This document shows, piece after piece, positions 19,277 through 29,234 of a DNA stretch of 64,000 nt. Every line of letters begins with the position of its first letter. The stretch's first letter is position 1. The position numbers were made by a program, and so were the translations under genes. Where the stretch lies: NCBI RefSeq assembly GCF_009295635.1, contig NZ_WHIW01000004.1, positions 186,001 through 250,000 of the forward strand, written 5' to 3'. The DNA is from Alkalilimnicola sp. S0819 (GTDB lineage Bacteria > Pseudomonadota > Gammaproteobacteria > Nitrococcales > WHIW01). Under the pieces are notes generated by a model, which was given only the letters and a program-made list of their open reading frames with translations, was not told the DNA's origin and did not search any database.

Positions 19277-20713
19277 ATGAGCGCCGCCATGAGAGTGCCC
19301 GATTTCACCCCCGCCCGCGTGCTGGTGGTGGGCGATGTGATGCTGGATCGCTACTGGCACGGCGATACCAGCCGGATCTCGCCGGAGGCCCCGGTGCCGG
19401 TGGTGCGGGTGGGCGAGATCGAGGAGCGCCCCGGAGGGGCCGCCAACGTCGCGCTGAACGTGGCGGCGCTGGGCGGCACGCCGATACTGCTGGGCCTGGT
19501 GGGCGAGGACGAGGCGGCCGCCAGCCTGAGCCGCCGGCTGGAAGGCGTGGGGGTGGATTGCCGCCTGCAGCCCGTGCCCGGCGCGCCCACCATCACCAAG
19601 CTGCGGGTGATCAGCCGCCATCAGCAGCTCATACGGCTGGATTTCGAAGACCCCTTCGATTCCTTCGACCGCGAGGCCTTCATCGGCCGCTTCCAGGCCG
19701 CGCTGCAGGACGCCGACGTGGTGGTGCTCTCGGATTACGCCAAGGGCACGCTACGCGATGCCGCGCGCTTGATCGAGCTCGCCCGCGCCGCCGGGCTGCC
19801 CGTGTTGGTGGATCCCAAGGGTGCCGATTTCCGCCCCTATCGCGGGGCGAGCCTCATCACCCCCAATCTCGGCGAGTTCGAGGCCGTGGCGGGTGTCTGC
19901 GCCAGCGAACAGGCCCTGGTGGAGCGTGGTCTTGCCCTGTGCGCCGAGCACGCGCTGGGTGCCTTGCTGATCACTCGCGGCGAGCACGGCATGACCCTGC
20001 TGCGCGAGGGCCAGCCGGAGCGGCACCTGCCCGCCCGTGCCAAGGAGGTCTTCGACGTCACCGGCGCCGGCGACACCGTGATCTCCACCCTGGCCACCGC
20101 GCTCGCTGCCGGCTGCGAACTGCCCGAGGCCACGGCGCTGGCCAATCTGGCCGCCGGCATCGTGGTGGGCAAGCTGGGCACGGCCACGGTGAACGTGGCG
20201 GAGCTGCGGCTGGGTCTGCTGGAATCGCGCAGCGGCGGGCGCGGCGTGATGGGCGAGGAGCAGCTACGGGTGGCGGTGGAGGATGCCCGCGCCCGGGGTG
20301 AGCGGGTGGTCATGACCAATGGCTGCTTCGACCTGCTGCACGCCGGCCATGTGGCCTACCTGGAAGAGGCCCGGCGACTGGGGGACCGCTTGATCGTCGC
20401 GGTCAACGACGATGCCTCGGTGTGCCGGCTCAAGGGCGAGGGCCGGCCGGTGAATACTGTTGAGCGCCGCATGGCGGTGTTGGCGGGCCTGGCCTCGGTG
20501 GACTGGGTGGTGCCCTTCGGCGAGGACACGCCGGAGAGGTTGATCTGCGCCATCGGCCCGGACGTGCTGGTCAAGGGCGGCGATTACCGCCCCGAGGACA
20601 TCGCCGGCGCAGGTTGCGTGCGCGAGCGCGGTGGCGAGGTGCGGGTACTGGGCTTTCTCGACGGACATTCCACCAGCGAGATCATTCGCAGCATCCGCGA
20701 CGAGGACGAATGA
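19277..20713 (+). CDS. hldE: Bifunctional heptose-7-phosphate kinase / heptose-1-phosphate adenylyltransferase
   Basis: Makes ADP-D-glycero-manno-heptose for the core. It has 478 residues in two domains. The N-terminal ribokinase-like half shows [20 protein letters not shown] and the DVTGAGDTV catalytic motif. The C-terminal nucleotidyltransferase has [20 protein letters not shown]. The internal ATG at 19289 aligns better with the usual N-terminus; neither start has a good ribosome-binding site. hldD, the next step, is downstream at 27032. Confidence 0.96.
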   Translation: MSAAMRVPDFTPARVLVVGDVMLDRYWHGDTSRISPEAPVPVVRVGEIEERPGGAANVALNVAALGGTPILLGLVGEDEAAASLSRRLEGVGVDCRLQPVPGAPTITKLRVISRHQQLIRLDFEDPFDSFDREAFIGRFQAALQDADVVVLSDYAKGTLRDAARLIELARAAGLPVLVDPKGADFRPYRGASLITPNLGEFEAVAGVCASEQALVERGLALCAEHALGALLITRGEHGMTLLREGQPERHLPARAKEVFDVTGAGDTVISTLATALAAGCELPEATALANLAAGIVVGKLGTATVNVAELRLGLLESRSGGRGVMGEEQLRVAVEDARARGERVVMTNGCFDLLHAGHVAYLEEARRLGDRLIVAVNDDASVCRLKGEGRPVNTVERRMAVLAGLASVDWVVPFGEDTPERLICAIGPDVLVKGGDYRPEDIAGAGCVRERGGEVRVLGFLDGHSTSEIIRSIRDEDE

Positions 20714-20714
20714 C

Positions 20715-22121
20715 ATGAGTGGCGAGACGCTGCGCGGCCAATTGCCGGCACTCTCCCGGGGCGAGGGCGGGCTGCCCCTGTCCGCGGAGCTGGCGGGGCA
20801 CCCGCTGCGTCTGGAAGCAGTGTTGCGGGCCCTGCCGGATCGGCGCCTGGTGCTGCGAGTGTGCTGGGGCGAGCGCGTAGGCGTGCTCAAGGTCTTCCTC
20901 GACGCCACGCGTGCCGAGCGCCACCTTGCCCGGGAGCAGGAGGGGCTGGCCGCGCTGACGGCAGCCGGCCTGCCGACTCCGGAGCGGCTTTGGCAGGGGC
21001 ATCTGGCCGGTTTCCCGGCCCTGCTCACGGCCTGGGTGGAGGGCGCGCGCGGTCTGGGGAAGGATTTTGGAGCAGCCTCGTCGGCGCAGCTTGCCCGGCT
21101 GGGTGAGCTCTGGGCGCGGCTGCACCGGGCCGGCCTGCTCCACGACGACCCCCATGGCGACAACGTGTTGTTCGCCGGCGAGGCCCTCTACCTGCTGGAC
21201 GGTGATGCGGTGAAGGCGGCCGCGGACGACGCTGCCCGGCGCGACAATCTCGCACGGCTGCTGGCCCAGCTGCCCTTGCCGCGCCGGGAGGCTCAGCGTG
21301 CCCTGGCCGAGGCGTATGGCACATCGCTGGATGAGCCGGGGCTCGCCCAGGCGCTGCGGGCAGCGCGCCGCGACCGCGCGCGGCGTCACGCGGCCAAGGC
21401 CTTTCGCAATGCCAGCGATTTTGTCGCCGAACACGACGCCCGTCACCACCTGCATCTGGCGCGGGCCTTCGACACGCCCGAGCTGCGTGCCCTGCTCTCC
21501 GACCCCGATGCCGCCATGGCCGGGGGCCGCCTGCTCAAGGACGGACGGACCTGCACGGTGGCCCGGGTGGACTGTGGCGGCCAGGCGCTGGTCATCAAGC
21601 GCTACAACCGCAAGAGCGCGGCTCATGCCATCGTGCAGAGCCTGCGCCGCGGCCGCGCCGCCATCTCCTGGCGCAACGCCCATTATCTGCGCGCCCTGGG
21701 GTTGCCCACGCCGGCGCCGGTGGCGCTGCTGGAACGGCGTCTGGGGCCGCTGCGCGGCACGGCGTATTACATCACCGCGTACCAGCCCGCCTGGCGACCG
21801 GATGATCACTTCCGCGACCAGGGCCTGACCGCCGGCTGGCGCGAGCTGGAAGCCATGGCGGCGCTGGTGAACGCGCTGGGCGCGGTGGGGCTCAGTCACG
21901 GCGATCTGAAGGCCGGCAATTTCCTCGTCTGCGAGGGTGGCGATGTGCAGTTGATCGACCTGGACGCCATGCGCCTGCATGAGAGCATCCCCGCCTTTCG
22001 CCGCGCTTACGCCCGGGATCTGCGCCGGTTTCTGCACAACTGGCAGCAGGATCCCGAACTATTGCGGGCCTTTCGACAAAAACTCCAGCCGGCGCTGGGA
22101 CTTGTCGGCCGCGAGCCTTAG
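20715..22121 (+). CDS. Tandem two-domain LPS kinase-like protein
   Basis: A 468-residue protein with two complete kinase-like modules in a row. The first has a candidate beta3 lysine K59 (GVLKVF), a catalytic loop HDDPHGDN at 143-150 and a DFG-like LLDGDAV. The second has K295 (LVIKRYN), HGDLKAGN at 395-402 and LIDLDAM. Both keep Lys, Asp and Asn, so both may be active. It lies between hldE and a WapO-like carbamoyltransferase. From memory, Pseudomonas aeruginosa has a similar kinase beside wapO in its core locus. A core phosphate donor role is inferred. Confidence 0.78.
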   Translation: MSGETLRGQLPALSRGEGGLPLSAELAGHPLRLEAVLRALPDRRLVLRVCWGERVGVLKVFLDATRAERHLAREQEGLAALTAAGLPTPERLWQGHLAGFPALLTAWVEGARGLGKDFGAASSAQLARLGELWARLHRAGLLHDDPHGDNVLFAGEALYLLDGDAVKAAADDAARRDNLARLLAQLPLPRREAQRALAEAYGTSLDEPGLAQALRAARRDRARRHAAKAFRNASDFVAEHDARHHLHLARAFDTPELRALLSDPDAAMAGGRLLKDGRTCTVARVDCGGQALVIKRYNRKSAAHAIVQSLRRGRAAISWRNAHYLRALGLPTPAPVALLERRLGPLRGTAYYITAYQPAWRPDDHFRDQGLTAGWRELEAMAALVNALGAVGLSHGDLKAGNFLVCEGGDVQLIDLDAMRLHESIPAFRRAYARDLRRFLHNWQQDPELLRAFRQKLQPALGLVGREP

Positions 22122-22157
22122 AATGCGCCCATCGAACCGAGCCGAACGACACAGCAC

Positions 22158-23879
22158 ATGAATATTCTGGGTATTTCCGGCGCCGTCTCCCACGACGCCT
22201 CCGCCGCGATTCTGGTGGACGGTCAAGTGATCGCCGCCGCCGAGGAAGAGCGTTTCATCCGTGACAAGCACGCCAAGGGGCGCTTCCCGCTGGAGGCGGC
22301 CCGTTACTGCCTGCGCGAAGCCGGCCTGAGCGCCGCCGACATCGACGTGGTGGCTTTCCCCTACGCGGAGATCGGGCTATCCAGCCCCGCTCGCTGGCAC
22401 TACGCCAGGCGCTACTGGTATGCCCCCGACCGGGCGCTGGATGCGCTGTTCAACGGCAACCGTCGTTTCCGGCGCAATATGCGCCAGCTCGACGAGTTGC
22501 TGGCGCAGTTGGGCATAGACCGGGACAAGGTCACCATCCTGCCGGTGGAGCATCATCTGGCCCATGCCAGCAGTGCCTATCACCTGAGCGGCTTTCAGGA
22601 AAAGACCGCCATCCTCGGCATCGACGGCAAGGGCGAGTACGCAACCACCTTCTTCGGCTACGGCGAGAACGGCCGCATTCACAAGATCAAGGAATTCTAC
22701 GACCCGGACTCCCTGGGTGGTCTGTATGGCGCGATTACCCAGTATCTGGGCTTCGAGATGCTGGATGGCGAGTTCAAGGTCATGGGCATGGCCCCCTACG
22801 GCGACCCGGACCGCTTCGATTTCAGCCGCCTGATCGATTTCGACGGCAAGAATTTCAAGGTCAACACGCAGCTGGTGAACACCATCGGCCTGCGCCGCTA
22901 CAAGCAGGACGGCCAGTCCTATTACTTCAGCCAGAAACTGGTGGACTGGCTGGGCCCGAAGCGCGAGGGCGATGAGATCGATGACCCCTATATCGATTAC
23001 GCCGCTGCCGTGCAGAAGCTGCTGGAAGACACCGCCCTGGGCCTGATCGAGCACTATCTGGGTGACATCATTCGCGAGACCGGCAAGATCGCCTACGCCG
23101 GTGGCGTGGCGTTGAACGTCAAGCTCAACCAGAAGATCATCCAGCTGCCCCATGTGAAGGAGCTGTTCGTGCAGCCGGCCTCCGGCGATGCGGGCACCAG
23201 CCTGGGCGCGGCCACCTACGCAGCCATGGAGTTGGGCGACACCGTCGCGCCCATGGAACACGCCTACCTGGGACCGGCCTACAGCAACGAGGAATGCATC
23301 GCCGCCTGCCAGGCGCACCCGGAGCAGCCCGCCTGGGAGCGGCTGGAGAACGTGCCGGAAGCCGCCGCCGAAATACTCGCCGGCGGCAATCCGCTCGCCT
23401 GGTTCCAGGGGCGCATGGAATTCGGCCCCCGGGCGCTGGGCAACCGCTCCATCCTCGGCGACCCGACCCACAAGGGGGTGGCCGACCGGATCAACGAGCA
23501 GATCAAGTACCGCGAGCGCTGGCGCCCCTTCTGCCCCAGCATGCTCGATACCGTGGCGCCGAAGATGCTGGGCTCCGATCATCCCTCGCCCTACATGACC
23601 TTCACCTTCGAGGTGGCCGAGGACTGGAAGGACAAGGTGCCCGAGGTGGTGCACGAGGACGGCACCGCCCGCGCCCAGGTGGTCACCGAGCAAAGCAATC
23701 CGCGTTACTACGCGCTGCTCAAGGCCTTCGAGGCGAGGAAGGGGGTGGGCGTGCTGCTCAACACTTCCCTGAACCGCCGTGGCGAACCCATGGTGTGCTC
23801 GCCCACCGATGCGCTGAACATGTTCTACGGCTCGGATTTGCAGTATCTGATCATGGAAGATGTGCTGATCCGTAAATAG
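22158..23879 (+). CDS. Carbamoyltransferase, probably LPS core heptose carbamoylation (WapO-like)
   Basis: NodU/CmcH family enzyme of 573 residues. The N-terminal HSP70/actin-like domain begins MNILGISGAVSHDASAA with the HD pair, then VEHHLAHASSAYHLSG and GIDGKGEYATTF. The C-terminal YrdC-like part has WFQGRMEFGPRALGNRSILG and NTSLNRRGEPMV. These motifs define carbamoyl-phosphate-dependent O-carbamoylation. In P. aeruginosa, WapO carbamoylates core heptose, and the setting (hldE, LPS kinase) supports the same substrate. No Shine-Dalgarno is obvious before the ATG. Confidence 0.85.
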   Translation: MNILGISGAVSHDASAAILVDGQVIAAAEEERFIRDKHAKGRFPLEAARYCLREAGLSAADIDVVAFPYAEIGLSSPARWHYARRYWYAPDRALDALFNGNRRFRRNMRQLDELLAQLGIDRDKVTILPVEHHLAHASSAYHLSGFQEKTAILGIDGKGEYATTFFGYGENGRIHKIKEFYDPDSLGGLYGAITQYLGFEMLDGEFKVMGMAPYGDPDRFDFSRLIDFDGKNFKVNTQLVNTIGLRRYKQDGQSYYFSQKLVDWLGPKREGDEIDDPYIDYAAAVQKLLEDTALGLIEHYLGDIIRETGKIAYAGGVALNVKLNQKIIQLPHVKELFVQPASGDAGTSLGAATYAAMELGDTVAPMEHAYLGPAYSNEECIAACQAHPEQPAWERLENVPEAAAEILAGGNPLAWFQGRMEFGPRALGNRSILGDPTHKGVADRINEQIKYRERWRPFCPSMLDTVAPKMLGSDHPSPYMTFTFEVAEDWKDKVPEVVHEDGTARAQVVTEQSNPRYYALLKAFEARKGVGVLLNTSLNRRGEPMVCSPTDALNMFYGSDLQYLIMEDVLIRK

Positions 23880-23889
23880 GCGGCGTTGC

Positions 23890-24750
23890 TCATACGCCGT
23901 GGCGAGTCAGTCCGTCATCCGCCAAGCGAAGCCCCTGCTTGCTTAGGTAGTCTTGAAGCCGGGGGTTGCCCGCGATGCTTTCCGCCGTAGCCGTTGGAAG
24001 TTCACGCTTCCAGCGTAGGTCGAAGTGGCCGGTTACTTGTTGTTTTTCGACCCAGTCGTATTGATATTTTCGGCTGCCATGGTGCGGCTGGCGCCAGTAT
24101 TCAATTTGCGCCGGTTCGAAGTCGAAGCCCAGCCAAGCCATAACAGGGGTTAGCTCTCGTGCGGGGTCCCGCGCGAGGTCGCGATAGCTCATCACGCGGT
24201 AGTTCAGGTTTTTGCCTTGCAGAAAATGGCTTATCTCCCGATTCTGCTGCAGCCACTTCTCTAGGTAAATGCGGTGACGGCGCGCAAATAGCAGTGGCAG
24301 TGCTTGCTGCCGGCTTCTGCCGAGCACTTTCCAGCGTTGATCCAGATGTTTTTTCTGCTCGCCATACGTCTTTTCCCAGCGACGAACCAGCGCACGCGGG
24401 TCTCTAAGAAGATGTATGTAATGATGTCCAATTCTTTTGTCATCAGCGAACCGTGCCGCCCAAGACCATTTCTTGGATGCATCCACCAGCAAACTCGTTT
24501 CGCCTCCAAAGTTGGCGAATATCTGCTGGTAGATATTATCGAGCCGCTCAGGATCAATGCTCCTCTGTAGCGGGCATTTTCCCTGGTCATCGCAGATCTT
24601 GCAGTATTGGCGCATGCGCCAGGAGTGCGGTTTGCGTAAATGCTTTATTTCTCCGATATGCTCAGCTCGTGTGTGGCTGCCAATCAGCAAGGAGAGGAAG
24701 TGGGAGCCGGCATAATTACTGGAAAGGATGGTAACGACGCGGTGTTGCAC
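23890..24750 (-). CDS. Sulfotransferase-family protein
   Basis: A 286-residue protein with the PAPS-dependent sulfotransferase layout: a 5'-phosphosulfate loop near the N-terminus (SSNYAGSHFLSLLIGS), a 3'-phosphate binding LLRDPRALVRRW near residue 135, and a C-terminal SRKYQYDW region. A CKICDDQGKCPL cysteine cluster near residue 51 is unusual. The DNA is visibly more AT-rich than its neighbours. With the GT2 gene it forms a minus-strand pair set into the LPS block, so a glycan acceptor is inferred. Confidence 0.75.
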   Translation of the reverse strand: MQHRVVTILSSNYAGSHFLSLLIGSHTRAEHIGEIKHLRKPHSWRMRQYCKICDDQGKCPLQRSIDPERLDNIYQQIFANFGGETSLLVDASKKWSWAARFADDKRIGHHYIHLLRDPRALVRRWEKTYGEQKKHLDQRWKVLGRSRQQALPLLFARRHRIYLEKWLQQNREISHFLQGKNLNYRVMSYRDLARDPARELTPVMAWLGFDFEPAQIEYWRQPHHGSRKYQYDWVEKQQVTGHFDLRWKRELPTATAESIAGNPRLQDYLSKQGLRLADDGLTRHGV

Positions 24751-24774
24751 TGCTGATCCGGGAAATTGAGCTTG

Positions 24775-25668
24775 TTATTGAGTGAAGCTGCGCAGGTACT
24801 TGCGCAGGTAGGAGCCTTGCAGCAGCGCCCGGGGCCAGCGTTTCACCGCCTGAGCATACAGTGTCCGGCCTTCCGCATGCCGGCCGCTGAGCAGGCAGGC
24901 GCGTGACAGGGACAGCAAGCGCCGGGCACCGAATTCCCGGCGCAGGCCGGCCGCTTCCCGCGGCATGTCCGCCCCCTCGAAGACCCAGGCTTCGCTGTGG
25001 GGTGTGGCGTTGCGTTGGGCGTCCAGATCGTGCCTCAGGCTGCCCCCGTGATGATGTATGGCGGCCAGCGCTTCGTCGAGGCGGCGCGCCGGAAAGCGCG
25101 CGAGGATGCGGGTGAAGAAGCACAGATCCTCATTGACCCGCAGATGCTCGGGGTAAAGGCAGTAATCCAGAACCCGACGCGCCAGCAGCACGGCGCCGTG
25201 AGGGGTGCCGAACTGCTTGCGGATATAGGCCCGCATATTGTCCACCGGGCGAGCGGCGAGTTGCGGCGCCGGCCTCCGGCGCTCCCTGCCGCCTTCGTGC
25301 ACACTGATGTAGCCGCCGATCACGATGGGACAATCGCCTTGGTCGCGCAGTGAACGGTGCAGCGCCGGCAGCGCCTGATCGCAGAGTTGATCATCGGCGT
25401 CCAGAAACAGGATGTGGGTGCCGCTGGCGAGCCGAAAACCGTGATTACGCGCGGCGCCGGGGCCGGCATTCGCCTGGTGGGCCGCGACGATGCGATCGGG
25501 GTGAGCCGCGGCGTACTCCTGGATCAGGGCGAGGCTTTCGTCGGTGGAGCCATCATCCACCAGCACGATTTCGTCGCCCGGGGCGAGTTGCGGCAGTACG
25601 CTTTGCAGCGTCCGTGGCAGGCGCTCGGCGTAGTTATAGACGGGAATGATGACACTGATGCGGTACAT
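24775..25668 (-). CDS. Glycosyltransferase family 2 protein
   Basis: A 297-residue GT-A enzyme. The start MYRISVIIPVYNYAERL at 25668 fits the family; upstream in-frame ATGs would add a basic tail with no domain support. The nucleotide-sugar site shows VLVDDGSTDES, NAGPGAARNHG and the DxD motif LFLDADDQL. It probably transfers a sugar in the core or O chain, and its product may be the acceptor of the sulfotransferase 24 bases downstream. Confidence 0.85.
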   Translation of the reverse strand: MYRISVIIPVYNYAERLPRTLQSVLPQLAPGDEIVLVDDGSTDESLALIQEYAAAHPDRIVAAHQANAGPGAARNHGFRLASGTHILFLDADDQLCDQALPALHRSLRDQGDCPIVIGGYISVHEGGRERRRPAPQLAARPVDNMRAYIRKQFGTPHGAVLLARRVLDYCLYPEHLRVNEDLCFFTRILARFPARRLDEALAAIHHHGGSLRHDLDAQRNATPHSEAWVFEGADMPREAAGLRREFGARRLLSLSRACLLSGRHAEGRTLYAQAVKRWPRALLQGSYLRKYLRSFTQ

Positions 25669-25805
25669 GTGTGGCTGCCAAGGTGTATTTGCTGGCGGCA
25701 GTATATAGGGCCGGTATCGGTCTTGCATGAGGGCGCTGGTGCCTTGTGCTAGGCTTGCGCCCTTTGCGGCGCATCCGCGCCGAGGCACCTTTTCCGAGGA
25801 ACATG

Positions 25806-27035
25806 ATGGCGGGTGTGGATACTCTCTCGGTGCAGCGGCAGCCGAGCACGGATCTTGGCTGGGGGCGTGGCGGCAAGCTGCTCCGCCTGGGGTTCTGCGT
25901 GTTTCTCGCGGGCTTCTTTCTCATCCCCGACGGCCAGCCCCACAACAATGTCTTCTATCTGACGGGGCTGGCGGCCCTTTTCATGGCCCGCTCCCTGGGC
26001 CTGGGCTGGTTCCTGCGCGCCCCGGCCGTACTGGCCTTGCTGGCGTTCATGGCGCTGGGGGTGCTCAGCCACGCCTGGAACCCGCAGGCGGGGGGGGAGG
26101 AGGCGCTGGAGCATGCCAAGGACGCCTTCTATCTGCTGACCTTCCTGTATGTGGCGGCGCGCTTCGGCGTGAGCGAGATTGACAGGCTGTGGGCCGAACG
26201 GGTTCTGGTGGTCGCGGCGGCGCTGGGGGCGTTGCTGGCCATGGTGCTGTTCTTTGGCGAGTGGGGCGCGAGCCATCACGGGCGCATGGTCGGCTGGGGG
26301 CGCCTGGATCACCCCAACGTCATGGCCAGCGCCATGGCCATCGCGGCGGTGTTCGCGGGGCACCTGGCGGTGCGCGATGGCGGCTGGCGCCGCGGGGCCT
26401 GGCTGCTATGCCTGGTACTGGTCGTGTCCGCCGCCTGGTTCACCCAGAGCCGCACGGGCCTCCTGGCCGTGGTCGCCGCGGCTTTCGTGCTTGCCTGGTT
26501 CAGCGGTGGCTGGGTGCGCTGGCTGAGCCTGGCTGTCCTGCTGACGGGGGTGGCGCTGCTGGTTGCCGCGCAGTTCTTCCCGGAGCACTGGCCGCGCATC
26601 CTGAGCCTGTCCGACGAGGCCCGGGTGGCGATCTACACCGACACCCTGCGCAAGGGCATGGAGGCGCCCTGGTTCGGTCATGGTGTGGGTGGTGAGCATA
26701 TGGTCGCCGAATACCGGGGGCACAATTACCATCCCCACAACTTCCTGCTCATGGCCTTCTACAATCTGGGTGTCGCGGGGGTGCTGCTGCTCACGGTATC
26801 CCTGGTGCTGGCAGGCCGGGCCCTGATTTCCGGCGCGACGACCGATCGCTGGCTGGCGGCGGCGCTGACGGTGGGCATCGTCTGCATGAGCACCGAGGCG
26901 TATCATCTGATTCATCGACCGGGCGCACCGTACTTGTATTTCTGGTTGCCCTTCGCCTGGGCATTGGCACGCGAACGGCGTTTGAGCGCCGAGACCGGCA
27001 AGGCCGCGTCGGCGAAGCTTTGGAGGACCCCATGA
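25806..27035 (+). CDS. waaL: O-antigen ligase family protein
   Basis: Polytopic inner-membrane protein of 409 residues that would join undecaprenyl-linked O antigen to the lipid A core in the periplasm. It has about ten hydrophobic helices and a Wzy_C-type region with [14 protein letters not shown], then a large loop with [18 protein letters not shown] that carries the histidine expected in ligases. GAGGA lies 5 bases before the ATG at 25806, which is preferred over 25803 or the longer frame from 25746. It overlaps hldD by four bases. A Wzy polymerase is a less likely alternative. Confidence 0.82.
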   Translation: MAGVDTLSVQRQPSTDLGWGRGGKLLRLGFCVFLAGFFLIPDGQPHNNVFYLTGLAALFMARSLGLGWFLRAPAVLALLAFMALGVLSHAWNPQAGGEEALEHAKDAFYLLTFLYVAARFGVSEIDRLWAERVLVVAAALGALLAMVLFFGEWGASHHGRMVGWGRLDHPNVMASAMAIAAVFAGHLAVRDGGWRRGAWLLCLVLVVSAAWFTQSRTGLLAVVAAAFVLAWFSGGWVRWLSLAVLLTGVALLVAAQFFPEHWPRILSLSDEARVAIYTDTLRKGMEAPWFGHGVGGEHMVAEYRGHNYHPHNFLLMAFYNLGVAGVLLLTVSLVLAGRALISGATTDRWLAAALTVGIVCMSTEAYHLIHRPGAPYLYFWLPFAWALARERRLSAETGKAASAKLWRTP

Positions 27036-27964
27036 TCATCGTAACCGGCGGCGCCGGCTTCATCGGCAGCAATCTGGTCCACGCCCTGAGCGCCCGCGGC
27101 CCTGTCGCCGCGGTGGACGATCTCAGCGACGGCACCAAGTTCCGCAATCTGGTGGGCAGCGGGGTGGCCGATTATCTGGATCACCAGGATTTCCTCGAGC
27201 GCATCGAGCGCGACGAGGATCTCGGCATCACCGCGCTGCTGCATCAGGGGGCCTGCTCGGATACCACCGAGTGGGACGGGCGCTACATGATGCGCAACAA
27301 CTATGAATACACCAAGGCGCTCTTCCACTACTGCCAGCGCCGCCAGATTCCCTTCCTGTACGCTTCCTCGGCCTCCGTCTACGGCGCCGGGCCGGTGTAC
27401 CGGGAAGACCCGGCGCACGAAGCACCGCTGAACGTCTACGGGTACTCCAAGTATCTGTTCGATGAGTACCTGCGCCGGCATCTGCACGCGCTGCGCGCGC
27501 CCGTGGTGGGGCTGCGTTATTTCAACGTCTACGGCCCGCGGGAACAGCACAAGGGCGGCATGGCCAGTGTGGCCTTCCACTTCAACAGCCAGATTCGGGA
27601 GACCGGCCGCCTGCGTCTGTTCGAAGGCAGCGACGGCTACGCCGATGGCGAACAGCGCCGGGACTTCATCCACGTGGACGACGTGGTGGCGGTGAACCTG
27701 TGGCTGCTGGATCACCCCGAGGTGAGCGGCATCTTCAACTGCGGCACCGGGCGCAGCAGCGCCTTCAATGATGTGGCCCGGGCGGTGATCGGCTGGCACG
27801 GCCGGGGCGAGATCGAGTACATCCCCTTCCCCGACAAGCTCAAGGGCCGATATCAGAGCTTCACCGAGGCGGATCTCGGCGCCTTGCGCGCCGCCGGCTA
27901 CCCCCACGCGTTCCGTGGCGTGGAGCAGGGCGTGCGAGAGTACCTGGACTGGCTCAACGCCTGA
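27032..27964 (+). CDS. hldD: ADP-L-glycero-D-manno-heptose 6-epimerase
   Basis: Extended SDR epimerase making the L,D-heptose donor used by WaaC and WaaF. It has 310 residues. The NADP loop is [16 protein letters not shown], and the catalytic tyrosine-lysine pair is in [17 protein letters not shown] lies five bases before the ATG at 27032, which overlaps the waaL stop (ATGA). waaA begins 1 base after its stop, so waaL-hldD-waaA is one operon. Confidence 0.96.
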   Translation: MIIVTGGAGFIGSNLVHALSARGPVAAVDDLSDGTKFRNLVGSGVADYLDHQDFLERIERDEDLGITALLHQGACSDTTEWDGRYMMRNNYEYTKALFHYCQRRQIPFLYASSASVYGAGPVYREDPAHEAPLNVYGYSKYLFDEYLRRHLHALRAPVVGLRYFNVYGPREQHKGGMASVAFHFNSQIRETGRLRLFEGSDGYADGEQRRDFIHVDDVVAVNLWLLDHPEVSGIFNCGTGRSSAFNDVARAVIGWHGRGEIEYIPFPDKLKGRYQSFTEADLGALRAAGYPHAFRGVEQGVREYLDWLNA

Positions 27965-27965
27965 G

Positions 27966-29222
27966 ATGCGCCTGCTCTATAGCCTGCTGCTCTATGCGCT
28001 GACGCCGCTGGTGTTGGCGCGCCTGCTGTGGCGCTCGCGGCGCGCCCCCGACTATCGTCGGCGTTGGGCGGAGCGTTTCGGCTTCGGCCCGCGTCCCGCC
28101 ACGCCGCCCATCTGGCTGCATGCCGTCTCGGTGGGCGAATTCCAGGCGGCCCTGCCCCTGCTCAAGGCTCTACGCCGGTGTCATCCCGACATTCCCCTGC
28201 TGGTTACCACCACCACGCCCACCGGCTCCCGCCGGGTGCGGGAAAGCTTTGGTGATCAGGTGCTGCACGGCTATCTGCCCTATGACCTGCCCGGTGCGGT
28301 GCGGCGTTTCCTGGGCCGGGCGCGGCCGCGGCTGGTGATCGTCATGGAAACCGAACTCTGGCCGAACCTGTTCCACCAGGTGCGCGGCAGGGATATTCCG
28401 CTGCTGCTGATCAATGCTCGGCTGTCGGCGCGCTCGGCGCGGGGCTATGCCCGGCTCGGGGCGCTGACCCGCCGCACTCTGGAGCAGGTGGATTGGATCG
28501 CGGCCCAGGGCGCGTCGGATGCCGAGCGTCTGCGAGCGCTGGGCGCGCCGGCGGAGCGTGTGAGCGTGGTCGGCAACATCAAGTTCGAGCAGGAGATTCC
28601 CCAGGCGCTGCGCGCGCGGGGCGAGGCGCTGCGCGCACAACTGGGCGCCGATCGACCGGTGTGGGTGGCGGCCAGTACACACGCGGGGGAGGACGAGCAG
28701 TTGCTCGCCGCCCACCGCCGCGTGCGGGCGCGGCATCCGGCGTGTGCGCTGATTCTGGTGCCACGCCACCCGGAGCGCTTCGATGCCGTGGCTGCCCTGT
28801 GCGAGCGTCAGGGCTGGCGGCTCGCCCTGCGCAGTGCCGGCGCCCCGGACGAGAGTACCGAGGTGCTGCTGGGCGACAGCATGGGGGAGATGCCGCTGTA
28901 TTTCGCCGCCGCCGATCTCGCCTTCATGGGCGGCAGCCTGGTGTCGGTGGGCGGGCACAACCCGCTGGAGCCCGCCGCGCTTGGGCTGCCGGTGCTGAGC
29001 GGGCCGGCGGTATTCAACTTCCAGGAGATCATGGACGCCATGAGCGAGGCCGGCGCTTTGGAGCTGGTGGCGGATGAGGCGGCGCTCGCCGAGCGTGCCG
29101 CGTCTCTGCTGGGCGACAGGGATGTGGCGCGGGCCATGGGCCAGCGAGGCAGGGCCTTGTTGGCGCGCCATCGGGGGGTGCTGACGCAGCTGTTGCAGGC
29201 GGTGGAGGAGCGTCTGCGCTGA
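27966..29222 (+). CDS. waaA: 3-deoxy-D-manno-octulosonic acid transferase
   Basis: Inner-membrane Kdo transferase acting on lipid IVA. It has 418 residues, with an N-terminal membrane anchor (1-20), the catalytic glutamate in HAVSVGEFQAALPL, METELWPNL, and in the CMP-Kdo domain FMGGSLVSVGGHNPLEPAAL. The ATG at 27966 matches the family start. Last gene of the LPS block, which gives the window enzymes from Kdo transfer to O-antigen ligation. Confidence 0.96.
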   Translation: MRLLYSLLLYALTPLVLARLLWRSRRAPDYRRRWAERFGFGPRPATPPIWLHAVSVGEFQAALPLLKALRRCHPDIPLLVTTTTPTGSRRVRESFGDQVLHGYLPYDLPGAVRRFLGRARPRLVIVMETELWPNLFHQVRGRDIPLLLINARLSARSARGYARLGALTRRTLEQVDWIAAQGASDAERLRALGAPAERVSVVGNIKFEQEIPQALRARGEALRAQLGADRPVWVAASTHAGEDEQLLAAHRRVRARHPACALILVPRHPERFDAVAALCERQGWRLALRSAGAPDESTEVLLGDSMGEMPLYFAAADLAFMGGSLVSVGGHNPLEPAALGLPVLSGPAVFNFQEIMDAMSEAGALELVADEAALAERAASLLGDRDVARAMGQRGRALLARHRGVLTQLLQAVEERLR

Positions 29223-29234
29223 GCCCGGTCGAGC

